Positions 11,982 through 25,600 of a DNA stretch of 64,000 nucleotides are shown piece after piece. Under the pieces are notes generated by a model that had not been told where the DNA came from, searched no databases, and saw nothing but the letters and a program-made list of their open reading frames with translations. The stretch is from Capitella teleta (taxonomy: Eukaryota > Annelida > Polychaeta > Capitellidae). A program made the position numbers and the translations under genes. The stretch is taken from positions 69,664-133,663 of the forward strand of contig KB307875.1 in assembly GCA_000328365.1 (NCBI GenBank), in the 5' to 3' direction. Within the stretch, counting starts at the first letter, position 1. Each line of letters starts with the position of its first letter.

Positions 11982-14900
11982 CTAAACAATCCGCTGACTG
12001 CTTATAGTAGGGCTACGGGGTCGTGGCGCAGGGTCACAGGTCATAGGTCGCGGTGCATGATAGGACGAGACCTGTTGTGCAGCAGCTGCTGTATATGGAC
12101 TAACAGGGCGTTCGGATTCATGAGGAGAGTTGTAAGGACTAGAAGTGTGGGTGCTGCGGCCGAGGGAGTGGTAGCCAGGACTCTCATTCACACGTTGACG
12201 TCGCAATTTCTCACTGTACTTGTAGAAATCAGACATTTCAAACGGTTTTGAGACCTCTACATAGTTCTGGTATTTGGTGGTCACTGTGGATGTGGGTGAC
12301 TCCACGCCTGATAAGTCCATGCCTTCATAACTCGTATCTGGAACGTACCAGGTGGAATTACCACTGTTGTGCTCAGTGAATGAACGACTGGGTCCCGGAT
12401 ACGTGCGATAATTGTCGTCGCTGGTCTCTCCCGGCAGCTGAGATTCTGCACGTTTTGCAGGCGACAGATCGACGTCCAACAGATCAACAGATCCCCCATG
12501 GCGGTGCTGAAGGGGTGACGGCTGATGTGCGTTCGGGTCAGGGGGTCGTCGGTAGAGTCCACCATCGGACGGGGAGAGCAGCTCGTCAGTGCTGTCATAG
12601 CGCCGGCTGATGTGGTTCTGTACGGAGTAGAGATTGTGCTGATACGGCGACTGTATTGGAGCGGCTGGCTGCGTTGCGTTGCTTGTAGAGAACGTAGGGT
12701 ACGACTGATTGCGATACTGTGTGCGCGTGGCGTAGACGGAATTGGGAACATAGCCACCAGGGGGAGCCTCTGCTTCTTCGTACTGTTGTCTGTGAGGGTG
12801 CGGAGAGGGATGCTGCTGCCGTTTGATGCGCTGGGGACTGGAGGGGGCGGATTTGGTGAGGGAGGTGGGGAAGGGGGGAGTGCCACTCGGGGGCGGCTCA
12901 TAGGCCTCAGCCTACACGCGAGGGAACAAAGTCAGGTAAGCATTCAGAAAGCGACTGTCGTACCTGAGGTTGGATGCCATAAATGTGCTGACTATTCTGT
13001 TGATGAAAACCCGATGAGGATGAGGGGAGTCGGTTGCTATGGTGACGGCGTAGGTACTGTGTGGGGCGGTTGCCATGGCGACCACCCGCTGGGGAATTGA
13101 CGGGCGACTGGAAATCGTCTGATGATGAGACAGAGAAAAAAAAGGTGAATCAGCCGCAATTTTTTCTTTTCTCTTTTTATAATAGGAAAAAAGAAGAAGA
13201 AATCCATGATGAAACACATTAATTAAAAGCAGCAACATTCGTTCAGGAAGAATCGTGAATGAAAACTAAGAGTTTGAAAGATGGAAGTTTCAGCTTAAAA
13301 ATCTGAGCTTAAATTCAGTTGAGGCTATACATGTATAATAATACTAATAAAAGTTAATACTGAATCTAGATTTATCAGTGAAATGATGACCTCAGATTAA
13401 TAATGGTTAGGTTTATTACTCCTCTCTTAAACACAAAAGGAACATGAACTCAATACGAAATCTTCATCAGCAAAAACAGAACGAGAAAAGGGGAAAAATA
13501 TCGCAACATGAGAACGGCAATAAAGCCGCAAATTTCAACACCTTTCATCAAACACAAGAAAAAAAAAAAATGCTTTTCAAACAGCGTGGTTGCTAAGCAA
13601 TCATCACCATAGCAACGGGCAGCTGCCTGGAGGGTGATTAGCAGGTTACACAGGGTTATGGAGTCAGTCTTATCCAAAGTGCTGAGTGAGTAAGATTTTG
13701 GCAGACAGCCAAGAAATGACTCAAACAGGCAAACATGACTCCTCCTCACCTTGAAACAGATCAGAACAAGGAACATGCAGCGAATTCAACTGCTCATAAT
13801 TACACATAATCACAACTTGCATCGTCCGTTTTTTTTGAGCAGATAACAGATAATTATCTTGACAGCTACAAAGAGGAGCATGCGGGTTACGTAATAAAAA
13901 AAACGATTACATTGTACGAGATTCCCAGGACATGCGGGAAGCCATTCAACGCGCGCCCGCACTTTGACACCAACGAAAATTGCTTCTGAATTGTACAACT
14001 TGTTCTCGTGAAGAGTTAGTTTTCAATGGTGAAAATGCGAGAGCGCTCAGCATGCATCATATGGACATTTCACGACTGATGAATACTGACCGTGGTCACC
14101 TAGAAATTCACAACTATCCTCACTTAAATCTGCAAAATAAAAGTGATGCCAAAAATAAAAAATCTTTAAAAATATCTAATGATTATATTTATCTTAAAGC
14201 CTATCTAATGATTATATTTATCTTAAAGCCTATCTAATGATTATATTCATCTTAAGGCCGAATAAACGCATTAACGATCTCAGGACCAGGGTGAAGCCCC
14301 ACCCAGGAACATGCCAAGATATATTATAATGCATCCCATTACTAAGGAGGAAAGAAATATCTTAACCAGAGCAGAACTAAGTTAAAGAGCAAATAGAAAA
14401 AGTCAAAAGAATTTAGGAAAGGAGTTTTTTTCTGTCAAATATTCGCAAAGAAAAATTCAATACAGTTGTTAAAAATCTAGGAATGTCCGACGTTGAAAAG
14501 AGTTAACAAGTGCTTCATAGACCCAGGAACCGGAGGATACTCCTTTCACGACTCATTCTCAACACTATTGCGCAGAACATGAAATGCAGGACCGGGGTAT
14601 TCCCCCATTCTCATCCTAAAACCCTGATTGGTTGAATCTGGATTGATTTCCATGTTGCTGCCTCTATTCAGCATGTTAGCATTCTGGTTTGTATGTTTCT
14701 CTCATTCTTTGTGGCTCCCTCCGCGGGTCAGTAGGCAGAATTGCCTAAAAATAGCCTCAATGACAATCATCTCCATCTTCGGAAACCAATTAGCTTCAAA
14801 GACAGAATTTCAGGCGGTCGGAGGGAGGGGGTGGAGGTGGGGTGTGTGATCAGAAACCAATCACAGAGGAGGAATATCCGCAACAGTCAAGCACCAAGTA

Positions 14901-16615
14901 GAAAAGGTCTCCAAAGAGGAATAATAATCCAAGAAAACAAACTTCCACAACGAACACAAAAGAAATCTTTCATTTTTCATTAAAAAATAATATTATATAA
15001 AATATATAAAAATATGACAAAAATTAAAAAAAGCACCGCTTTTTCCTTCAAGAAAACTGAGAGTGAAAGTCAAGATGTAGATAATCACTAATCCTGGCTG
15101 AGCAGTCAGTTATCGGTCCGATACAATAAAAAGAAACACCACAAAATAATAATAATTAATAAAGCCGAGTATTCCAAGCGTGAGATCAAAATGAGCTGTT
15201 CATTCACGATTCATTTGCGTAGTGTTGGATATTCAATCCTCTGAGTGGTTGTGCTGCTCAAATAATCGGTATCCATGGCGATTTTTGAGCGCAGAGTAAA
15301 ATGAACAACAATATCATCGTCGACGACACTAAGAGAGTTAACAGATGGAGATGGAGCCGTACCTTCTGTAGAACCCGCTAACGAAGGGCGTTGACCTAAC
15401 GAGTGTAGTTTCCGCTCCATGTCCTTTAACTGAAAAAAAAAAACAAAAAACATGATAAAGTAAATAAATTATGAATAACGCTAATCCTCGATGTACCTTA
15501 GAGTGAGCTCTGTGGTAGGATTGCCGGCGTTGCTTTCGTACGCTTCGGGACACGGTCGGATCTTGTGACAACCGTTGAGCGGCTTTGACTATTTTGTCCT
15601 GGATGTCGTAGTCGAGCTCCAGAGCAGTGACAGCATCCTCCTGTAAACGAAACAGTGAAATGCAAAACAAAAACAAGCTTCAATGACCCACCTGCGAGGT
15701 TTTGAGGATTTCTGGTGACAGCGAGAAGGATGTGCCAACACGCTTCCGGATCTGTGGCAGTGGCTCATCTGGATTCAACGGCGTCTCCTGGGGCAACGAC
15801 CCTGTTAAACTCTATGCGAATGAAATAATTATTGATATTAGAAGCCATAATAATAAGTGAACTCACCGCTTCCTGCAAACAGAGCGCTTTCAGCTGCTCA
15901 GTTTTCTTCTTGACTATCTCCTCCAGGGCGTGTCTCCTTTCCTTCAGAGCGGAATGCATGTCTCTCTGAGCAGTGCTTGATGACTCCAGGTCATCAGCGG
16001 TTAAATGTGGAGCGGAATTGTTGGTTGACAGTGAGAGATTCGTGAGGCTGACGCTGCTGTTGGTTCGGCTGATGGAGTTCGGAGCCGAACTGTTGAGCGA
16101 ATTGTTACTGTGGCAGAGATCAGCGGCGATTTCCGTGAGCGACCTCACTTGTGGAAGCTGCGACTGCGAAAAAGAGAGAAAGCGGTGAATATTCGAGAGA
16201 TAAGACACCGCAAAAGCCGCCACCTTTTATCAAGTCTAAAGTTCCTTCTTCGCTGACTCAATTTAATCATCAGCGAAGCGAACTTCCTCGCGGTTTTATA
16301 AGTGCACCTGAATCAGTGAGGCGTATTACCTGTTGCAAAGCAGAGCGTAGTAATTCGGGCGGCATGGCTTTAACAACGAGACTACTGTATCAGTATATCA
16401 CATACTCGTAACAGACGAGTTGCTGTTGCTTGCGAGATTTCACAAAATGCCTGCTCGAGTCAGAAGCCGCGCGGCTTTTGTGCAAGCGCAGAATCTATTT
16501 ATAGCTCATCTGGACGATGCATAACATCGCCCCACGTGGCAGTGAATCCGCCGTAAGAGATTCGATTTCAACTTATAAAAGTTCCAATTACTTCCAATAG
16601 CACAATAACCACGGG

Positions 16616-16654
<39 letters not shown>

Positions 16655-19600
16655 AAGTGCGTAAGTCTCCGGCATCGGGTGAAATTGTGCGTGTACAAGC
16701 ATTAGGCGAGTATAGACCCCCCCCCCACGCCCCCCGCCCGGAGTACATATGTATAATAGTACACAGCAGACCATAGCAACGTTATTGATGGACATTTAAT
16801 AGCAAGACAAGTGCACAGAACGAAGCGGCGACCACGTGCGACTGGGCGATAATATCAGGTCTTCAACATCGCACAAAGGCGGGAAGGTGAAGAAAACCGC
16901 AAAGAAAAGCAATCAGAATTTCGTGGTTTCGAGACAGAGTGCAAAAGTGCGCTTGGCACGAATGTAGATTTGTATAGAGCAAGCATCACCATGGCAACGC
17001 GACCGATTGTGAGCCGTGTCAAGAAAGAAAATGACATTTTTACGATGACAATGAAGAAGAAACATGGCGAGATGATTTTTCTGAAAAACCGCGGAATTCG
17101 TTCTCCAAGACACGATGTAGCGACAGAGAGAAAATGCATGTTCTAATTGCTTCCAGCGGCGCAGCGCATACAATTGATCTCCTCCTGCCAGAGTTAATTT
17201 TAAACCAAATTTCATTGCAACTTTTTGTTCCCCAAACACGACGGCTGGTGGGAAAATTGAGTGAATTTACACTTGGGACTGGATCGCGATGCTGGCCAAT
17301 TAGACGGAGAATGTGTGTCATGCCCACCCCACGTGACAAAGGATCATTCAACAGAGATATGCTCGGTTCACAAGTCCCATTGAAACCAATTTCACGAAAT
17401 TATAATAATATATTAAATGAATTTAAATAATAATTAAAATCTGGCATTTCACATTACTCATAATTTCACACACATCGAAATTTTCGAAATAAATACACAA
17501 AATAAAACCGCAACAGATGGATGATAATACTCACGAGATAAGATGCACGTGAAATCACATGTAACAAGATTTCCGGCATGAAGATATCTTTATCTAAATA
17601 AGTATCAGTGGTTATATGAACTGAGTAAATAACCACGATTTTAATCACATGAGCCACTTCCGGCTCGGTATCTGAAGAAGTTTGCCCCAAAAGGAGTGGT
17701 TCGTCATTTTTGGCCAAACGCCCAAATTCTGCACGACCATAAATAAACTCACCAAATCTTATAACCTTAAAACTGAAAACATCCTGATATATATCAAGTA
17801 TCGGTTTTCTGTAAAAGTAAGGATCACATTCAGATGACAGATCATATTCTATATCACGTTCCGCAACGAGGTCACGTGGCATTCGTTATCAACAAAACTT
17901 GATTAAATGAAAAATGACATCGTGAAAGCAAGGTTCTACTATGGCATGAGGAATGTGATGTTGAGTGTAAGAGGCGACATTTCAATTCTCAAGGGTCGGT
18001 CATTATGGCATTACATAAGATCGATCAACGGATGACCACGGTTGTATGTCCCAGTGGTCAGTAACGCCAAGGAGATCTGTTATCTAAGCTCCTCGAGTGA
18101 CCGCACTATGGTCAGCCGAGATCTATGATTTCAGTCGCACATCAATCATTATCATCGCGGCTTCCAGTCGGCCATTGAGTGGTGGCACCGGAAACACTCG
18201 AGGACCTTCGCCACCAAGTACTGATACACGATTTCCCAGGACCAGGGGCTCTCCCCACAAGTAACAATAAACTGTAATAATAGTAAATAACTATACAATA
18301 ATAAAAGAGAGAAGTTAACATCTGGAAGAAGGTGAATTCCGCAACCAACACCTGGGATGCAGCAGAGATCTTCCCCCCTACCCCCCAATCCATACATTGC
18401 CATGCAGTTCAATCTAATAGAGACCATGCGGTGTTTTACAATCAGGAATGATGCGTTGAACAGACGAATTGAAGAAGGATCATTGAAGAGGAATCAAGGT
18501 GACATTGCACATGAGGTCTCTCTCTTATTCACTATACGCTCACTGTTAAAATATGCGTTCAGTCCTAATGTTTATGGCTTCTGACGTTTAATTATTCAAC
18601 TGCTAAGACCGACCCCCGACGCAACACTATTATATTATTACCATTCTACTCCGCTCGTGCAATATTACGGCATTCCTCAATCTGAGGTTTTATCGGTTTT
18701 CCTAAATATATTAATTAAATACTAGTCTTGAGGTGCCAACAAGTCTACAGTTGTACTCCGTGGTCGAGAGGTAAGTACTTGAAATACTAAACATGCAAGT
18801 ACTTACAGACTCAAGCACCTCCAACACAAACATTTCAGATATACTTCTGTTACAATACATACTACAAATGAAATATCTCAACACATAGTCAACACAGGGT
18901 CCTCCTCACACAGAACACGAGCAAATAACTCTTGTTCTGAACTCTCTTGATCGTAATCCGAATTATAACAAAAGCACAGGCAGAATAAGGGAGCATTTAT
19001 TATTTGATACAATAACATCAACAGTTAAAACCAGGCTCAATCAACAAGGAATGTTCGATTTTCTTGTAATTGTATAAGAGAAAAAAAAAAAAAAAAAAAA
19101 AAAGAGAAGAAAAACTAGAGCTAAAGAAATCTGGCAATGAGAGCACTTAGAGAAGTTTACAAAACTGGAATGTTTCAATCAGCGAGAATTACGATGAAAT
19201 ACGGAGAGGGAAGAAGGAAAGAAGGATGAAATACGGAGAGGGAAGAAGGAAAGAAGGATGAAATACGGAGAGGGAAGAAGGAAAGAAGGATGAAATACGG
19301 AGAGGGAAGAAGGATGGCTTCCATTTGCTTACAAGCAGCTGAAGATGAGGTCAATCCAGTGTTCATCATTGTGACCCCTGTGACCCAGATTATGAAACCC
19401 GGGACCGGGGTCTTCCTCAAATCACAACAGAGCATGGTACGGAGAGGAGGGATAATTCATTCGGAGAATGAATGGATTGCTCACACAGCACCTGGCTTTA
19501 TTATGTGGTTTGGTGACTTTGGTCAACCAGGGAATGACCATGCTTCACCAGGGTTTCAGTTGGATTCAATTCGCAAGCAAACGAGAAAATTCACTCACTG

Positions 19601-22600
19601 ACTTTACGACGGCAAAGGAGGCATAGAAATCGAATTACTGGCCTTGGGTCACTGAAATTGACTCAAGTTGACTTACAGCCCCTTAAAGACTCAATAACAT
19701 CAACCCCAGGGTCCCACAGGGGAAGAAAATGCATTAATGCCCCCCCCCCCCCCCCCCCCACTTCGGATTTAGATAATTCTTGCATCAAACTGAATGGATT
19801 TGTATCACCTAGATCAGCTATATGCGACGGGTTTTGGCGTGAGGGGCCACATATAAGGTATATAGGCTTGACCTCTCCGCAGCGTTCGACACGCTTGACC
19901 ACCCGCTCATTCTGCATGCTCTCAAGTACAACATCGGTGTGACTGATTCAGCCCTCAAATGGTTTGAATCGTACCTCACAAACAGGAAACAGCTTGTGAC
20001 AATCGGCAGCCAAACATCGGATACAAAGAATCTTGTGTACGGAGTTCCACAAGGCTCCGTGTTGGGGCCCATCCTCTTCACGATGTACACCCGCCCTCTC
20101 AGTAACATCATCTCGAACTGTGGCATGAACCACCACCTCTACGCTGATGACACCCAGCTGTACATTGCAGTCAACGTTCGCTCGCCAACATCAGTGTCTT
20201 TAGTGAAAGAAAGCATCCAGGAATGTAGCAACCAAGTTCACCGTTGGATGACTGCCAACTTTCTCAAAGTCAATGAAGAGAAAACTGAGGTACTTGTCAT
20301 CACGAAACCCTCGCTGACTGAGATCGCACCCTCTTCGTTCAACATCATTGGAGAGACAATCACATCTAGTGATTGTCTCTCCAATGAAGTCAGGAATCTT
20401 GGAGTCGTGCTCGATAACAAGTTAAGCATGGCCGATCAAGTGAGAAACATCTGCCAAAAGTCATTCTTTCATCTCCACATGATTCGTAAGATCCGAAATT
20501 TCATTACTGAAGACGCCGCTCGACAACTTGTTCACGCCAATGTTATGAGCTACATTGACTATTGTAACGCTTTGCTAGCAGGATCTCCATCTTACCTGAT
20601 CGACAGACTCCAGCACATACAGAACTGTGCAGCCCGCCTAGTGAAATGTGCAGATAGACACTCGCCATCCCTCCCTCTGCTAAAAGAACTACATTGGCTA
20701 CCCATTAAGTTTCGAATAATGTTCAAAATTAATGTCATTACTTTTAAAGCCCTGCGTGGCTTAGCACCACCATATATCTGCTCCCTCATCAATGTTTATA
20801 CACCTGCTCGCTCCCTTCGATCATCAAACATTGTTGTCTGTACCTAAATTTCATCTTCAATCACATGGCTACCGAACATTCGCCCATCAAGCACCCATCC
20901 TTTGGAACCGATTACCTTCCAACCTACAGAACCAGCAATCGCTTGATGCTTTTAAAGCCCAACTTAAGACTTACTATTTTAACATTGCATTTTCTAGTAT
21001 TTAATGATTTTCCTTTTTACCTCTGTTTGTACAGCGCATTTGAATGTTCTTTGATATTGCTGAAAATGCGTTTTAAATGTAATAAATGAAATGAAATGAA
21101 ATGAAATATATGTAGGGATCTCACATTGCATTCCAAAGAGTGCAATGATTTTGCATTCAATGCACGTGATATCCTCATTTGATGTTGCACTCGAGCAAAA
21201 GTTAATGATCAATAATTAATGTTGAACACAACCATTCAATGAGTGCTGCCATTTGTCAGTGTAGATTAAAAAAGAAAAAGATGGGTAGATTCAACTGAAA
21301 TCATTTTGGTTCTGTAGTTCAACAACCTGAGCCATCCTCGTGGATCTCATCATAACTTCATAAGTCTATTTGACACTTATGTCATGATGTTATGTCATGA
21401 TGTTATGTCATGATGTTATGCCACTGCATACATAAACGTATTATGTTTGCACAATGATAATTCTGATGCTCTAATTGAAATGACGGCTGAATCATGTCTG
21501 TTTCGAGATAACATTGCATCTCATCGAAATCAGGTTGCGTCTGCATGAATACAATTACATCTCGATAATCCGACCTTCTTGGTTTCCATGGTTACGGCCA
21601 GGAAAAAAAAATACATGAAGGCCAGATTATAAAACAATGATTTCACAAAAGTACAAGAAGAACTGGTGACCTTGAAGGCCGGATTACATAAGCTCAAGAG
21701 TTACATCACAGTATTTCTGTCCGCAGAATCATTTACACTTAATTCCTGATCATATTTCATTTTTACATTTTAAATAAAAATCAATGATTGAGTAGATGAG
21801 GTAGGAACTGTCGGCAGAGAAATAATAACACAACTCATTTTATCCAATTTCAACCGCATTTTTCATCCCACACATGATGACACGGCGGGCAGCCGTGGGG
21901 CATTGTTACATAACAGATCATGTGATCGCTGATTCCTCCTGCGCATTGAAATACAGTCACAGCTCGATAATCTGACAATTTCACAATGCAGTTCAGATGA
22001 ACATTTGTCTCACTTCATCCAGAGCATTCTGATCTAGTTATGTAATCCGGGTTTCCCCTTTATTCACCCGTTTCCATGGAAACAGAAGAGGAAGGATTAA
22101 GAGGAAGTGACTGTATTCCAAATGTAACTGCGTAATGATGCAAAACTTGAGTCAAATGATCTTTCAGCGTTTCAGACAATGCTTCAGGCTCTGGTTTCGC
22201 GATATCGTCAACAGAAGTTAGACTCGCTATCATTATAATAATTGTTCTTATAGATTCATTGAGAATGTGAGAAAAGAAAAAAATGCAATCCATGATGATG
22301 AATAACCATGAATAAGATGGCAAAGGGAATCGCCATTGATGAAATCTCAGCAATTTGCTTCTTTCCTCATTTGAATGCCATCGTGTGGAGTCGGAATCCA
22401 AGAATCAATTCTGAAGCTGTGTTTATTCTTATAGTTAATAAAATATTCTAGAGCACCATGCAGAATCGAATCTTGGTCTGACCAGAATGTAGAAAATTAA
22501 TGGCACTTATGTGAAGATGGATTAAAAAAGTGTTGATAACAGAATGGGGGAAGAATGTGAAAAGGTTCAACAAGGGCCAGTACGTCAGATATACATGGGA

Positions 22601-25600
22601 TCTACTTTGTAATTCATTCACTTATCGATTCATTTCTGATATGTGATCCGTCGCCCCGAAACCCGCACTAGGTTTGCATTGTCACATTTTTAGCTTTTAG
22701 CCTCGAGGTCAGATGGTTTCAAAAATTTTGATTTTCATGTTTTGATTGCGAAATAAAGAAAAAGATCTCATCTTTCCTCACATACAAAAATCATGTCAGT
22801 CTGTGACCAGTAAGTTCTGATATTTTGTGTATAATTAGGTCTATTGTCTTGACAGTTGAATCATTTTGAATCTTTGCCAACCTTTTAACGCATATTTCTC
22901 ATCTCGGGTTGTTGTTTATGGGTTGACCCATAAACAGGCTCTACCTTGTGAACCAATGCTCCGGTTTAGATAATTCTTGCATTAAACTGAATGTATTCAT
23001 ATCAGCTATTAGGAGGCATTAAAACCTAAAAATGTGACAATGCAACTTAGTACAGATTTTGGCGCAAGGGGTCACATATAAAAAATGAATTGATAAGTTT
23101 CAGCTAAAAAAAGGTTGTAAATACACAAAAAACGGGTGCCATTCACTAAGATGTATATGACCAACAATAAGAAAATGAAATATTGCAGTGGAATTACCTT
23201 GCTTTGCTTGCGATCGAGATAGAACTGGTGCTGACTGACGGCCATGGACCAGATGCATTTTGTGAGCGAAGCGTTGCAAGTGAACCAAGCATGCACGTTC
23301 ACATTGCCAGGACCAAACGTCCTCCGACTGACAGAGACCCTGCGGAGAGAGACAGCGACCAATCAGAAGACAGTAGCACACTGATGAACAGAGAGTGTAA
23401 TTACTGAATGTAGTTAAGAGATTAATCATAAAAGAAAAAGATTACAAAGGTAATGAATAAAAGTGATGAATAATTGATTGAATACTTTGTTACAGAGCAC
23501 AATTAACCCATAATTCCACCCAAATAATTAGTAAACAAAACTAAATGAAAATTAAAACATAAATCAATTAAAAAGCAGAGAAAGAGACACGGAATGAATT
23601 CAGGAAACGAACGGAATCTTTGGCGCAGGATAAAAAATAAAACGCCAAGAAAAACAGCAGCAGCAGCAGCAGTGAAGGACCATTTACAAACACAACTACT
23701 TAAATTCTTGTTTACAGAGGCAACATGATCGAGGCTTTTCCTTCCGTGGCTATAAACAAAAAGGTCATTTTTCATACAGTAATTCAAAGCAGAAACCACC
23801 GGTGGCCACAGATCAGTTATCGCCGTGACCCCAATTGACCCCTGAACCCTCATCTCAGAAATAGCTCTTGATCTACGAGGGCTGTCATCAATCAAAATGC
23901 GTAAATCTCTCGACACACCTAATCATTGATTAAAAACGGTTCTAATTAGCGCAGTACTCTGATAGGTCATAGGTTAAAGGTCCCACATTAACTAATATGT
24001 TCAATTATCAGCTTTAACGCCTCCTCGTGCAATCCTGTTTATAAATGATTAACACAAATTTACATTAATACTATTATTAGAAATTTAGAATTATGTTATT
24101 ATAAGTGCCCAAATTGTATGCCTACTCACAAGAACAGATGAGCAATTCAACAAGCAATGATACAACCATCAACAACTGACATCTTAAACACAAGTGCTGG
24201 AACCATTTATAAATTATAATTACAAATTTACAATTAACATAGATTAAATACTTTCAAACACCTGTGAATTCCTGTGCTTGAAAACATAAAATTCCAAATA
24301 CAATTCCAAAACTAACCATTGAAACGCAACCGTCGTCACCAGCACGGTTCACAGAAAATAAGCACAAAAATAGAAATGTCAGAGCACGGACCACACTAGA
24401 CCTAAATTAGACCATACGAGACCCCAGGGAGATAAAGAGAACGACCTATTCTTACTGAGCAACTACAAAACGCACGCTTAAAACACATCATCAAAGAAGA
24501 AAAGGGCAAAAGCCAATGACAGCGTTTAATCATCCCGCTTACTTACTGGGTGGTGGGGTCCGATATGGCATCGGAAAGATCGTCAAAGTCCTCCAAAGGT
24601 TCTTGAATCGCGTCCTCGTAGAGGTTGAAGCTGCTCAACGCATGAACAACGCTGACAAACACGAAAGGAGAAGCATGCAGAAAAGGAAAACCACAAGCAA
24701 ACACAAAAAACACTCCACGCTGGTCATCTTGGGGGCTGGCGACAAACCTCTCTCTCTCTCTCTCTCTACACAACTCATATTCCACTCTCAAGTTAATTTA
24801 GATTTTCTATCTCATTTAAATCAGATATTTTATATTAGACTGTCACGATACTTTAATTCCTACATTGAATCGCAAGTAAATGATACCTCTGTTTTATCTG
24901 AATGTAGAGAGAAATTGGGAAAATGTTTGAATGTTTTGATTGTTGGCATAGCAACACAAGTGAGCTCTGAATAACAGACTCTATGTACTAGCAAGTATAA
25001 AAACTATAAATAAGTACATAAAAATCTCTAAACTTTTTTACTTATGCGAGAACTGATGCTTGTTACTGAATATATGCTGTCACCAATATTTGACTCTGAG
25101 TCGTTCCAAGTGCAAGAAATAATCATTTAATGGGGAAGAACAAGAAAGATGAGAAAAAGGAAAAGAAATTAGAAAAGACCCCAAAAAAAAACACTGTACG
25201 TCAGGAACAAAAAAAAAAAAAAAAAAAAAAGAGACCAAAAAAGACAAAAAGCTGCAAATTGAACTTAATCTCGCTTGTGATACACACCTGCACACTGAGA
25301 AGCAGAAATAAGAGCAGATTTATCAAAGGAATTTATGGCTAAAGGTAAAATGCACTTGTAAAATGATAAGATATCTTGAGAGCAGAATAAGTTGGCAATG
25401 AGAGGTTTTTGGAAAGAGGAGGGAATATGTCGCAAGCCCACACAATGTAATAACGCTATTAGATACACAATGGTACAACATACAAAAGAAAGCCATGAGG
25501 TGAAATTGAGCAATCGTGGTTCTATAAACGAGTTTAAATGATTTTAATTTAGTTACTCACGAGACAAAGCCAAACAGTTAAATGATTTTAAGATGAACTA

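Larger units (their letters stand above)
16164..23197. other. Large FRMD4 intron with repeats and nested insertions
   Basis: About 7 kb between the FERM and CUPID exons. It contains the predicted internal promoter and first exon, a 30-bp A run (16620), a C run (16720), a minisatellite at 19193, a 20-bp C run (19741), a LINE (19858-21108), a 13-bp tandem repeat (21381) and a MITE (22639-23080). A minus-strand ORF at 17534-17882 is the only other protein-like stretch. Confidence 0.7.

Noticed and set aside
12281-12901. 206-aa minus-strand ORF with Ser/Pro-rich sequence
   Set aside because: It is the +1 frame of the real FRMD4 last exon, whose frame continues without a stop and splices correctly.
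12525-13100. 191-aa + strand ORF across FRMD4 exons
   Set aside because: It is antisense to the GC-rich FRMD4 tail, crosses an intron and shows no domain.
19193-19315. CRISPR array
   Set aside because: The repeats are contiguous with no spacers, in a eukaryotic intron; it is a minisatellite.
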